This document shows, piece after piece, positions 23,041-34,600 of a stretch of DNA of 64,000 bases. The stretch spans positions 2,785,057 to 2,849,056 of the forward strand of contig KB445791.1 of NCBI GenBank assembly GCA_000320605.2, read 5' to 3'. The translations under genes and the position numbers were made by a program. The notes below the pieces were generated by a model. That model saw only the letters and a list, made by a program, of their open reading frames with translations. It was not told the origin of the DNA and did not search any database. The stretch is from Gelatoporia subvermispora B. Lineage: Eukaryota; Basidiomycota; Agaricomycetes; Polyporales; Gelatoporiaceae. Numbering within the stretch: position 1 is the stretch's first letter; every line of letters starts with the position of its first letter.

Positions 23041-26000
23041 ATGCTAGATGGCTTTCGCGAACAAGGTTGGGATCCGGACAGTGTTCCCACTCTATCCCAT
23101 GACCCTGCAGACCCCGCATCTCCCGGTCCGTTCAGTCAGGATTTTTCAACTCGTCCGCCAACCGCCAGGCCACTGTTGTCCACTGCAGCCCTGCCACGCC
23201 CCACACTTCGTTCAGGCACAGAGGGCAAGTCTTCTCGCACGTTGACAATCCTATTGCACTAATTCGACTGCGCTACAGGTTCGGAAGAAGGTGCTCCGGG
23301 CGATATCCGCGTCAACCCTGGCACACGGACAGTGCACCGCAGTCCTTCCTCCCCCCCTGCACAATCATCCATCACAATACCCTCACTCGATATACAGACT
23401 TCGCCGGAAACGGATGACACGATTTTTGCGAGAATCGCCGATCGCGAGACCATCCTGGCTTATGCCTATCATCTTTACGAGTCTTTCGACGGCAGGACTG
23501 CAGGTCTCACTCCCGCTCCGTTGTCCAGTCCTTCCCAGGAACCCCCTACGCTGGAAACCGTGTACACAATGCGGCTGCTGCCACTGCTTCTGACTTTGCG
23601 GTCCATGTTCCCACGTGACCTGTCTGTTCTGCTCCTCCTCGCTTGTGTTTACCATACGCTCGGCCAATATGAAGCGAGTATTACAACAAGTCAAGAAATC
23701 TTATCGATCGACCCGACCTCTGTCGAGGCGATGTGTAACATTGGCACTACCTTCAAGTGTCTCAACCAACTCGAAAATGCGTACGAGTGGTGGTGGAAAG
23801 CTCTTCTGCTGCGTCCGACCTATTGGGATGCCCTAGTAAGCTTCTCGATAATTCTTGGTGATATCACCCTTCTGACCTTGAGCAGGACAACATTCTCGGC
23901 ATGCTATTCAAGCTCGCTAGGGGTGCGCCTGACGGCAACAGTAGTTTTGCCTATTATAGTCAAGCTCTTGCGATTTGCCAGCACATTCAGCGTCAGATCG
24001 TCTCAGATGATGGGCGGCTCAGGTTCTCCGTGTCGGTTACAGAGATGCATCGTCTGCAGAGGGTCTTCTTTACAAGCGCAACGATCTACATGCTGCTTTC
24101 ACCCGACCATTTCCAGAACGCCTTAACCGACTATTTTCGGGCAATTGAACTCGCTATCCGACCGCCGTCCCCATACCCCGAGGAAGAGAACTATACCGTA
24201 CAAGACCTGGTCCTTACCATGTGCATTGCTGGCTATCTGACGGCTGCATCAGCGGGCGCCCCAATACCACCCGAAATCTCGGAATGTCTGGAAGTCGACG
24301 GAGGGGCATCGCTCCTGGACCGCGTCAAGGATCCTGGATTCAATTTATTTCGCGCAGTCCGTGCGTCGTCGAGCAGGGTCAGGGACGCACTGCTCCACAT
24401 CGGCAGAGGAGCGCTACCTGTCATATTTATATTGCCTGACCAAGTCATGCGCATCCCAATGGTGCTATTCTCGTCCTCGATGGGAGTTCTGCCGGCGATC
24501 TGCAGTCGAGACGTCCCGAGTGGTCGGTTGACACTCCCCACAGAGAAAGTTCGACAACAGACGAATCTTATGATGAGCACGGTTCTTCTTACAATTGCCA
24601 AGAAATTCCAGGACCCGTCGTTCGCGAACATGATGGTCCCAGAGTTTGGCGGCGCCGTCGGCATAAGCACGACATTCGTCATCGTATTGTACTACCTCGC
24701 ACTGGCATTATCCCCGTCACCTTCCACCTACAACAACCTGGGAATCATGCTGTCAATAATTTCGGCGACGACAACACCGTTCATAGATCACGGACGGCAA
24801 GTCCTCCTCAATGGGCCCACAATGGCGAAGATATACTACGAAGCTGGCTTGCAGTTAGATTCGCTACATCCTCATCTTCTAACGAATCTGGGCTCGCTAC
24901 TCAAGGACTTAGGTCAGATCGATCAGGCAATTCAGTGAGTACTTGTGTGCGCACTGTACAGTGGACTCGACGTTGAATATGTGCCGTGGAGGCTCTACAT
25001 GAAGGCAATCACTGTGAAGCCGGACTTCGATGTCGCCCTAGCCAATCTGGGCAACGCCATCAAAGACGTGGTACGTAATACTGTTCTACCCATACATATG
25101 TCAGGTGGTAATACTGCTATGTAGGGTCGCGCATGGGATGCGATCGAGTATTACCGTCGTGCATCGGAGATTAACCCAAATCTACCAGAGGCACTCTGTG
25201 GCCTTGTGAACTCCCTTTGTGCCGTCTGTGATTGGCGCGGCCGCGGTGGTTTTCCTGACGAGCTCGCGGTGGACGTCGAAGGGAACATGCTCCAACCTAC
25301 TGGGAGCGGCGGGTCCATCACTCCGGGCTGGATAACCAAGATGATCGAGATGTGTCAGCGTCAACTCGACTCGTCGTACTCACAGAACGTCGGCGCTATT
25401 GAGGGTATGATGCCGCCCGAGCAGTGGATAGCCGTCGTCGCTCGCGTCAGGGGACGTGACTTGCACGCCCCAGAGTACTCGAGATGGATGGCCGGATTTC
25501 TTAGATTTCATGGCAAGCACGACCATATGAAGGAGCGCCTGAACGAAGCGGGTTTCCTCGTGCGCTTCATCGACTGGGTGCAACCGCGCTTACAGCGTCA
25601 GTGGTACGTCAAGGTGTATGGGAAGACGGTCTCTGCCGACCATCTGGTTCCTTTCCCGCCGGATGACCTCAAAGACTCATATCTCCGACCTGCCATCCCG
25701 ACTCATCTGGTTGCGCCGCCTGTGCCATCGGTGCTTCCTTTCCACGCAGTAAGACACCGTAGACGCTTTGCATATGTTGTCGTAGACTGACGCTCGAGCA
25801 GTTTACTTATCCCATGTCTCCAAGGATGACACGTCTCATAGCACATAGGAATGCCCTCAGGATCTCCTACGTCGCCTTGACTCAGCCGTGGCTACCACAC
25901 CACGTGTTCCGACCACCGCGGCCTCCAATCCAAGGGAAATTGAACATCGGGTATATTTCCAACGACGTAAAGTAAGCCCTTTTCCATTTGACTGCAGCTA

Positions 26001-27957
26001 AATTCAAGCCAAGTAACCAAACGCAGTAACCACCCTCTTGCGCATCTCATGCAGTCGGTGTTCAAGATGCATGATCGCGATCGTTTCAATGTCTATCTCT
26101 ACAGTACGAGCCCTTGGGATGGCACGGACTACCGTCCGCGGATATCGACCTATGTGGAACACTTCGAGGATATCTCGACGTGGTCTTTGCAGGAGATCAT
26201 TGAGCACATTCTCAAGAAGGAAATACACATACGTACGTCTTGTCTTTCACCAACATAATGCGTATTTGAATTATTTTGCAGTTGTTAACTTAGGTGGCTA
26301 TACCAAAGGAGCCCGGAACGATATTTTCGCCCCACGCCCGTGCCCTGTACAAATCCAGTTAATGGGCTATGCCGGAACTTTGGGAACAGGTGTGTTCGAG
26401 AATGTGTCTCGTGCCTCAGGTCCTGACGTGCTTTTGAGGTTGGTGTGATTACTTGGTGTGTGACCCGGTTGCGTGCCCGCGCGACATGTGCGCCTCCGAA
26501 AGATGGCGCAGGGAAAGCGACAAAGCGAAAAACCAAATGCACCTTGACCAGGATGCCGGCAATGAGGGCGTCGCTTTAGACCTAGAAGCTGATGCCGATC
26601 CCGAGTCGGTTTCGGAAGATTGGGTTTAGTATGTCACACCATCGGTATTGTCTGATTCCCGAATACTAAACACCTTGTCTCTAGCTCTGAAAAATTTATC
26701 TACATGCCTGTTAGCATGCACGATTATGTTGTTCATATCTAGTAGTTTATTGACTTTTTGTTTTTTCCAGCATACTTTCATGGTTGCGGACCATAAACAG
26801 TCATCCCGTCAAGATGAAAACCTCACCGTGGAGGAACGTGCCTGCACGCCAGTCGCGAAGCTTTGGTACGACGAGGAAGTCAGACGCGCCGATTGCAGGC
26901 GCCGACTATTCCCGGAAATGCCGCAAGATGTAGTGATATTTGCCAACTTCAATCAGGTGAGGTCATTGACATCGTAAACCCAACGGTCGGCGCTGACTGG
27001 GCGTAAAGCTGTATAAGGTAACACATTGTACCCGGTAGGTGACAAGGTTCTGACTAGCGCCGGTCATTACGCAGATAGATCCAGTGAGTCCCACATCGTG
27101 CCTGAGTTAAGGTTCAGGGGGGCGTTCGATTAACGTCGATCCTTTCCCAGGGTATCTTTGCGGTGTGGCTCCGCATCCTTGTACAAGTACCGCGCAGTGT
27201 ACTCTGGCTCCTGCGCTTTCCGGCTGCAGGAGAAGAGCACATCAAATGCACGGCTAGGATGTGGGCAAACGAAGAGGTCGCTTCTCGTATTCTGTTTACA
27301 GACGTTACGAGGAAGGAGGAGCATGTTTACAGGACACGAGTCGCAGACCTGTTCCTGGATACGGTCGAGGTAGGTGTTGGCTTGCAGAGACTAATAATGA
27401 GAATGACTGATCTGTCTCATTCAGTGTAATGCGCATACGATTGCGGCCGAGTACGTGAATGTCATTTTAGAAGAGAATATGAAATTGACATTTTGTACAG
27501 CGTATTGTGGACGGGAACCCCTATCATCACATTCCCGAAACATCGGCATAAGATGTGTTCCCGCGTCGCCGCAAGCATGGCACACGCGACTGGGTTTGGC
27601 GACCAGATGGTTGCGAGCAGTATGGACGACTACGAGACAAGAGCCGTTGCCTTCGCCAGAGGCTTGCGGTATGAAATCGTCCGCGGAGCGGACGGGACCC
27701 TGCTGCCCCGCGGACAAGGCGCTCTTATCAAACTACGTCGGAACCTGTTTCTCAATAGAGACAGGATGCCATTGTTTGATACGGAAAGGTGGACGCGGAA
27801 TCTGGAGAAGGCATATCAAGAGGCTTGGCGAAGATGGGCAGAGGGGACACAGTTTGAGATGTCAGATGAATGGGCCGCGACACAGGGCCCCGAGAAGGAG
27901 GACGGGTCTATCATTGTGCGCGACGATGACCCAATTGACGTGGTCGAGTACGACTGA
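23041..27957 (+). CDS. O-GlcNAc transferase (GT41, OGT/SPINDLY type)
   Basis: About 1,300 residues in many exons. The enzyme is expected to add GlcNAc (or fucose, as SPINDLY does) to Ser/Thr of nuclear and cytosolic proteins. The N-terminal half has tetratricopeptide repeats ([40 protein letters not shown]) interrupted by a long, unusually hydrophobic insert. The catalytic half shows [16 protein letters not shown] (expected catalytic-region His), [49 protein letters not shown] and [13 protein letters not shown] with SRVAAS. The 5' end is uncertain: 23,041 is the first ATG of the confirmed frame, but an upstream exon is possible. An intron with a GC donor (23,225-23,278), a 25-nt exon (26,685-26,709) and two 9-nt exons (27,009-27,017; 27,075-27,083) are notable. 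Confidence 0.92.
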
Positions 27958-28145
27958 TCGAATTCATGGCTTCACAACCATTCACTACCGCGATGACCTT
28001 ACCATATGTTTGCAGACAACTCAATATTAGCACCGTAGACGAGTTTCATCATGTGTAGCTATAGATAGAAGTAGTAAGTAATAGTCCGCATAATATCTGT
28101 ATCGATAGGCGCTTTCAACGTTTGGCACATGGTGGTGTTACAGGA

Positions 28146-28913
28146 TTAAACCGCGTTGTACGCGCCTGGGGCTGTCTGGTGGTTAGACGCCGGAGCGGGT
28201 GCTGGAGGCTTCGGAGCAGGTACATTATCAGTCTCATCAACCGACTGGTAACCTTCACGTCCTCCGCCGAGAGAGGTGAATCCGCCGGGCATAGACCAGA
28301 CTATGTCCAGACTATAAGTATGTTGCCACACAAAGGATCACAGACATTACCTGTAGCTCCGCCAACGTCATTCCCGCGGAACCCAAGGTTGGAGAACTGT
28401 GCTCCACGCTGTTGAAGGACAGTGACAAAGGCCAAGGCAGTGGGTAGCTGGCGGACATGAGTGAGTCCTTGCTCTGTAGTAATGCTGGTTCGGACCATGG
28501 ACTCGCCTTCAGGATCAGAACCAGAATGGTCACGAGCCGGAGAAACCAGTTCTGATGGTTCTTTGCCATCCATACAATGTCATAGACGAAGGATCCGGCG
28601 AGGAGGAACGTGAACTACAGGTAAGCAGTGCGTTGGTCGCATCAGCGGCAGGCACATCAGCCTTCAGAAGCTTGCGCGCTCACTGTTTTGAGGGACTGGA
28701 CGGCTTCTGCGCTCTCTTGAGCATACGTGCCAAAGAGGAAGATGGGTAGGTTGTAGGACGGGGCAGCGAAAGCACAGGTAATGAAGGAGAGGACCTGTGT
28801 CACGCGAAGTTGTAAGCACCGTGACTTTCACCGCAATGCAGAGTTTGGATGTGACATACAGTCTCGGCGAGGACCAGCTTGGAGGGGTCGAGTGCTTGGA
28901 TAAAGTCTGCCAT
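28146..28913 (-). CDS. AGTRAP-like four-helix membrane protein
   Basis: Five exons from the ATG at 28,913 to TAA at 28,146 give about 178 residues. The order is a short cytosolic N-terminus (MADFIQALDPSKLVLAET), three or four hydrophobic segments, then VLQQRGAQFSNLGFRG and GGFTSLGGGREGYQSVDETD with a Pro/Ala-rich tail. The last block closely resembles the C-terminal cytosolic part of animal angiotensin-receptor-associated protein (a Gly-rich segment followed by AYQTIDS). The family assignment is from memory; the molecular role in fungi is unknown. Intron 3 (28,448-28,506) has a GC donor (AAG|GCGAGT). The gene is tail to tail with the O-GlcNAc transferase. Confidence 0.72.
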
Positions 28914-29125
28914 TGTTGTGGTCTGTGCCAACGAGTGAGTCGAGTGCGCAGGCTCACGCGTCCGATCACTGCCACGCGTCACAGGCGACTGTTCGCGTCG
29001 CGCGTGAAAACGGCGCGTACATACGCCGTGCTCTGTCCCGTTGCACCCGCCGGCTAGCCAGGTCCCCTTCATTATATCTGCCCGTATCTACCGCACACAA
29101 TTCCATCCATCTCCTCGTCGACGAC

Positions 29126-30636
29126 ATGGGGGCCTTCGACACCGTCCTCCCCGCCGACTCTGTCGAGTTCTGCCCCCGTCCGGGCCAACACGACGTCCTC
29201 GTCTGCGGCACCTACAAGCTGCATCAGGCCGAGTCTCCGCAGATATCCTCGGATCCAGATTTGACGGCACATACACTGTCGCAGGAGGCCACGTCGACCC
29301 TGCAGCTAAGGACGGGCAATTGTCTCCTCTTCCGCACTGCGGACAGTGAGCTGTCCGTCCTCCAAGTCTTCATGAGCCCAGCCACTGATGCCCCTGTCAG
29401 TGCAGCTCGTTGCTCCAGGAGACAGCCCTGCCCGCCATATTGGATATGAAATGGTGCGGACTGTGTGCTGTGTATCGAGTGTATCTGACTTGATGAATGA
29501 TCTTTGATAGGTGCCACCGGGAATCTTCCGTACCTGCTTTGCTCGGTATTGCCGACTCGGAAGGCGGCATCAGCCTGCACGAATTGAGCGACGACGGGGT
29601 ATGTATGTGTCCGTATCGATGGCAAGAATGCGTCCTGACCCTCCAATCCGATTGTTTAGGCACAACTCCAGAACATGCAAACTATAGTATGTGCGGAGCC
29701 GCACGTGTTATGCTTGTCTCTCGACTGGTCAAACAGGAGGGAACCCACATCGTGAGTATCATCAGTTCTCTATATGATTCCAGCACAATGATTGACACGC
29801 CCCGTAGCGGTCTTGGAAATATGATCGCTTCCTTATCTGACGGTTCTCTTGCATTGCTGCGTCCCGATGATCAATCCGGGCTTGTCTTGGCCGACACCTG
29901 GGCCGCTCACGGCTTCGAGCCATGGATTGCCACATGGAATTACTGGGATACCAATGTAGTGTACTCAGGTAAAATTATTCATGGCCCGCTGATCCGCTAT
30001 CGTGGCTAACAGACTTTGTAGGAGGCGACGATCTCACAATGAAAGGCTGGGACATCCGAGAAGACTTCTCGAGGCCCATATTCGCGAACAAACGGTATGC
30101 TCCGGTCCGACGAGATCCTTCCCAATACTCATCCAGCAATCTTTCCCGTTCTCCAGGTTCGACGCAGGCGTTACGACGATTCAATCACATCCATTCATCG
30201 AGCATCTAATCGCCGTCGGAAGGTCCGCCGGAGTCCACTCAATCGCGTCTCCTGACTAACCCCGTGTAGTTACGACAATTCCGTGCGGTTATTCGACACA
30301 CGGCGACCTCTGACTCCACTGACAGAAGCTGACGTCGGGGGCGGCGCCTGGCGCGTCAAATGGCACCCCTCGCCCGAGCGCAAGCGCGACCTGCTCGTCG
30401 CGTGCATGCACGACGGCTTCAAGATCGTGCGCTTCGGCCTGGGCGATGCAGACGCGTCTGACGGGACGTCCACGTACAGAGTCGGGGGCGAGCACTGGCG
30501 CGTTGTGAAGCGCTTCGACGAGCACGAGTCGTTGGCGTACGGAGTCGACTGGTCGTTCGCGGACAGCGACCCAGGCGATACGCCGATAGCGAGCAGCTCA
30601 TTCTACGATCACACTCTGCGCACATGGAGGGGGTGA
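29126..30636 (+). CDS. DPH7: Diphthine methyltransferase DPH7 (WD40)
   Basis: Roughly 375 residues in eight exons (29,126-29,365; 29,419-29,453; 29,511 onward). DPH7 demethylates the methylated diphthine intermediate on elongation factor 2 so that the final amidation can occur. Family blocks are ADSVEFCPRPG and VLVCGTYKL at the N-terminus, ILDMKWCH, LGIADSEGGI, LCLSLDWSN, SFEPWI-type FEPWIATWNYWDTNVVYSGG, DDLTMKGWDIRE, VGSYDNSVRLFDTR, GGAWRVKWHP, ACMHDGFKI and AYGVDWSF. These are successive WD40 blades with the hallmark YSGGDD and GSYD repeats. The gene starts 212 bp from the divergent AGTRAP-like gene and ends 117 bp from the convergent TMEM135-like gene. Confidence 0.93.
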
Positions 30637-30753
30637 ACCGCGCATATTAGTGGAGTGGCTAGGCCGACATCTCTACATACTGGCGCGCAAGGTATCATGC
30701 AGATTTTAGGTATCCCGAGAGCCCGAGGGACTACGCATTGTACAACTAGGAAT

Positions 30754-32737
30754 TTATTCAATATTTGCATGTTTCTGATTATCGTTGGCGGGAGCTGGTG
30801 GTGGAAACTCGGAGGGCGGTGGGCTCGGTTTGAGGGTTGAAACCCCAGATTTTGTTCCACGCAACATGAATGCAAGTGTCCACTTTGAAAGGCCCCGCAG
30901 CGAATCCGGGCGCTGCATGGCCATCGTCAGAAGTGTGGAGAGCGACAAAACATAAGCGAGCCTGCAAGTATTTCGATCAGTCACGGCCAAAGCCTACGGT
31001 TGCGCAGACTCACATTTCTATGCGCCGCATGACAACACCACGCTTGCGCAACCACAACTCGGGCAAGCATGCTCTGATCGCCCTCGGCAGGACGTATAGG
31101 GAGATCTCGCCGCGACGCCGTCCTTCCTCGACCCAGATGCTCGCGCCACATACGAGGCTTCCCGCGAACGTACAGCCAAGGGGGCCGTCCCAGAAGTCAT
31201 GCGAGATAAAGGGCAGGAGGCGAGCGACGAAAAGCGTGCGCGTGAGACAGATAGAAATCCAGATGGATGAGACAAATGTCGAGAGGAAGGCTGCACTGCG
31301 GGAGACGGAACGGAGAAGCTCCGCGAGGCGGGTGGGGATGAGGAGGGTGGATGGTTGGGAGAGGAGGGCCGGGAGGAAGTGTACCTGTCAGAGTCCCGGT
31401 TTAGGTTGATCGTCAATGACAGCGGAACACAAAATGACGCACAGGGAGGTAGAGCATGAAAGCATCCAGGAAGGTGCGAGACCCGCGGAGGGTTGCATTA
31501 GCGACGCAACTGTTCCCCCCAACGCCACCGTGCACCAGTTCGCAAGGTATACCACCCAGACCGTTCCTGCCGCGAACTCCGATCTCTTGCCAGGCAGCAT
31601 CGGCTCGTGGGCCCCCGAACGCGGGTATGAGGGAGGGATCTCCCCACGAGCTTGGATATCCCAGGTCAGAGGACAGAGACGATACAAGATCCGGCACGGT
31701 GGACACTTTGCCCTGGTACGTCCACGTGCCGGAACGGATGGCTCGCAGTATGGAAAGGATTCGAGGATCTACGTTGGCAAGGGTCATGATCCTGGAACCC
31801 ATTAGAATGCTGATACTTGACGAATCGTGATTCGCCGCTCTCACCATTTATTGTATGACCTAGGAAGTCTAAAGATAACAGGTCAGAAAGCGTATGCTAC
31901 TAGATATACAAGCCTCACCAACCTTTCGGGCTCATAGAAGAAGCACCGCATGATCCTGGGAAGCTTATGAGTTGCAATGCTTCAACGAACTTGGGCGGAA
32001 AGCGAACCTTGCACTACTCGCCCAGAAAACGAATGCATCCACGTTTGTTCTAAGTGACTGCAGTCGCTTCTTGTGCTTGGCATCGTCCTCATTAGGATTC
32101 TTGTTTCTGAGGTACGCGCGGAGAGAATTTTGCACGAGCGAATCCAGCGCTCTCGCAAGGAGGATGAACGAGAGATCTAGAGTGAACTCATGACCTATGT
32201 TGGACAGCAAACGAATCAAGCTTATTATGCGTTTATAGTGTCTGAAACATAGCTCATACCTCTCCGAGAATCCCTGCCTCTACGGAGAAGTACAAATGAG
32301 AGGAACGAGAAGACTACATTGCATAGAAAGCTCTTTGATGTTGTTGACAGCCAGGAAGAGACCGCTGACTGAGCGGATCGGGCAGAGAATTTCTTGCTGG
32401 ACTCGCCAGAGTCTTCTGACGCCTGAACACATGATTCCAACAGTCGCTGGACGGAAAGAGGACCAGATACAGCGACAGTAATGGCAAACGCAAAGCCGAA
32501 CGGACTGAGCTCTCGTTTGAGTGTCCCCTTCAACCTCCTTATACCTTCTGCGAGCCTGTTGGGTGACGCCAACAAGCTCAGAATAGCAGGCCCGATGACG
32601 AGGGATAACGAGAGTGTGTATGCGCGCGCGGCGACCCGCACGGGGTGGTCGTCCGGGAGGGCGCGTATGTGGGCGGCGATCTCGCGAACGGACGCGTTCA
32701 GGTGCCTCTTGTCCCCCAGACGGTCCTGTGAGGACAT
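30754..32737 (-). CDS. TMEM135-like membrane protein
   Basis: About 525 residues in roughly eight exons. The ATG at 32,737 gives MSSQDRLGDKRHLNASV; an in-frame ATG at 32,803 is a weaker alternative. Blocks resembling TMEM135 are LKRELSPFGFAFAITVAVSG, HEFTLDLSFILLARALDSLV, YEPERLPRSYNKWI with a following VDPRIL, a second Leu-rich segment, and CGASIWVEEGRRRGEISLYV with LPRAIRACLPELW. The C-terminus is Pro-rich. TMEM135 proteins act at mitochondria and peroxisomes and affect mitochondrial dynamics (family knowledge, recalled). There are several hydrophobic segments and no signal peptide. All junctions used are GT..AG, including one with acceptor CCAACATAG that alone restores the frame. Confidence 0.82.
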
Positions 32738-32995
32738 GTCATGGGCGTGAATAGAGAATGGCGGCGGCGATGCATCCACCCAGATGCTGCCACCCGTTCG
32801 CAAGCACGTTTGATGAAATCACATGCTCACGCTTGTCCGCTTGCATCTCTCCCGACATCGCGAGTCTATCATTGGTCCTACCCCGCTCAAACGGCGGCAC
32901 CCAGATTGAGGACATACGTCAAAACGCTCTGCAGATGAAGCGGGTACGTAGTAATGTACCCAATGACTGGTATTTTAAGTTTCGACAAAGCCCTA

Positions 32996-34415
32996 CTACG
33001 CCGTCGCGCTGTCGCTCTGACCAACTAGTTGTACAACGTCCTTGGAGCTATTGTTATAACTCCAGAAATCAAGCACTTCTGCGAAGGAGGTGCTCTCTGA
33101 TTTATTGAGGCTTGCTTGTATTTCATTCATGAAGCCCGCTCGTTGAACCATATCGAGGAACTGGGCGCGCGAATCAGGGTATATGAAAGAGTCCAATATC
33201 TCCAAGCTCTGAAAGACGCTCCCGTCAATGCACAAGAAATCAATGAAACTGAGTTCTGGGACGTACGTGGGCACGGATCACCGCGGCCAGACGATCTTCA
33301 GGGATCGCATCCGAGAGCGTCATATTAACATCTGCCGCGAGCTCCTCCTCTCTGGCGCGTTCGGATGGTAGATGTTCATCGTCCTCAGTCCATTGTTTGC
33401 GCGGAGCTTTCCCCTTTCCTTGGATGCCATTCTCAGATCCAACGATCAAGTGACCAAGCCAAAATCTCCAGAGTTCGAGCTTCTTGCCGTCTCGTCCGAG
33501 CTTCCTGAGTGCAGCCCGGCATCTTGGCCAGTCCTCTTCATCACCCTGCCAGACGTCCACGATGTCTGCATTGTCGTTCAGAGTAGTTGTGGCCACAGAA
33601 GGCGGGCGCGTCGCGCTGGCGAGGTCCTGTACTGCCTCCTCCGAACCAGCTGGTGCAGCGGAACCATCTGTGAGCTGGACGTGCTCGACTTTCGAGTGCT
33701 TCGCGGGACACATCATGAGCCGAACCCATCGTCTCCTCCTAACGAAGCCTCCTGCACTCAGGAAGCCCACGTTTGGCCGCCAATTCTTCCGACGGAAGAC
33801 CCAGTTGTACTCGAATCCGTCGTACTGAACATCTCCTTCCCCGCGCATATCGATCATCCAAGCCCGGGAGACCCAGTGCCATGTCCCGTCTGGAAGTGGG
33901 TACTCGTGAAGAGATACCGTTGGACGTGATGCGGCGGGATCATCCGACGCATATGGTACAGTGAATGGGGGCGGATCGAACGGGAGCAGGGATGCGGGTG
34001 AGTAATACTGCGTAGAAAACAAAGTGCCTCTAATACAGTAAGTAAATAAAGGCAAAAAGCAAAGGTGGAGGGACGCGGAATCTCACCCTCGTTGGCTTTC
34101 GTATAGCACTGCCCATCTGTAGATATCCTCATCATCGCCCGCCTCGAGTCGTGCACTGGCAGCACCAGATTCGTCCAACCTGACAACTACCTCGGGGACG
34201 GGTTCAGAGCCAGCGTCAGAAGGTCGACCTTCAGACTGCGAGTCGTCTAAATTTGTGCGAATATCACTCCCATATGACTTGTGTTTATGGCGCAATGAAG
34301 GTAAGATGGAGCGCAAGAAGGTATGGCGCGAAGCAAGCTGGCGACGAGCGGTGTTACCGGAGGCATCGGTGGGACGTGAGCATAGAGGTGGTGGCTGCGG
34401 AATTTCAGACGACAT
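32996..34415 (-). CDS. Dysferlin-domain protein (Pex30/Spo73-like)
   Basis: Three exons, about 433 residues. The N-terminal 90 or so residues are polar and unstructured. Then WAVLYESQRG joins across an intron to a TLFSTQYYSPASLLP/DPPPFT segment, and WHWVSRAWMIDM continues into DVQYDGFEYNWVFRRKNW and RRRRWVRLMM. These W/R-rich pairs are the N- and C-terminal dysferlin (DysF) elements. The C-terminal part is helical and acidic, ending in GQSDSATA. In fungi, DysF proteins include the ER-peroxisome regulators Pex30-32 and the sporulation protein Spo73. No transmembrane reticulon-like segment is visible, so Spo73-like is the closer guess. It is divergent from HSCB. Confidence 0.78.
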
Positions 34416-34547
34416 AAATATTCAGAACACTTTCAGCGGGAAGAGGGTCTGACTTAGAGCATAGTTGGTGGGGAGTGGACATACCTGTGGCTAAGACTTG
34501 GCGGGGATCATGGTGATCGAAGCCAGCGGATGAGGACAAGTCTGAGA

Positions 34548-34558
34548 ATAGGGTTAGG
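34548..34558. promoter_or_regulatory. Telobox-like motif in the DysF/HSCB divergent promoter
   Basis: The sequence AGGGTTAGGGT contains nearly two telomere-type TTAGGG units between starts at 34,415 (minus) and 34,601 (plus). A second TTAGGGTT lies at about 35,585-35,592, downstream of HSCB. In fungi and plants such teloboxes can be Myb/Tbf-type factor sites. Function here is only suggested. Confidence 0.3.
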
Positions 34559-34600
34559 GTCAGCGCATGATGCAATCCTCTGCCAGTCATTCTTGTTAAT

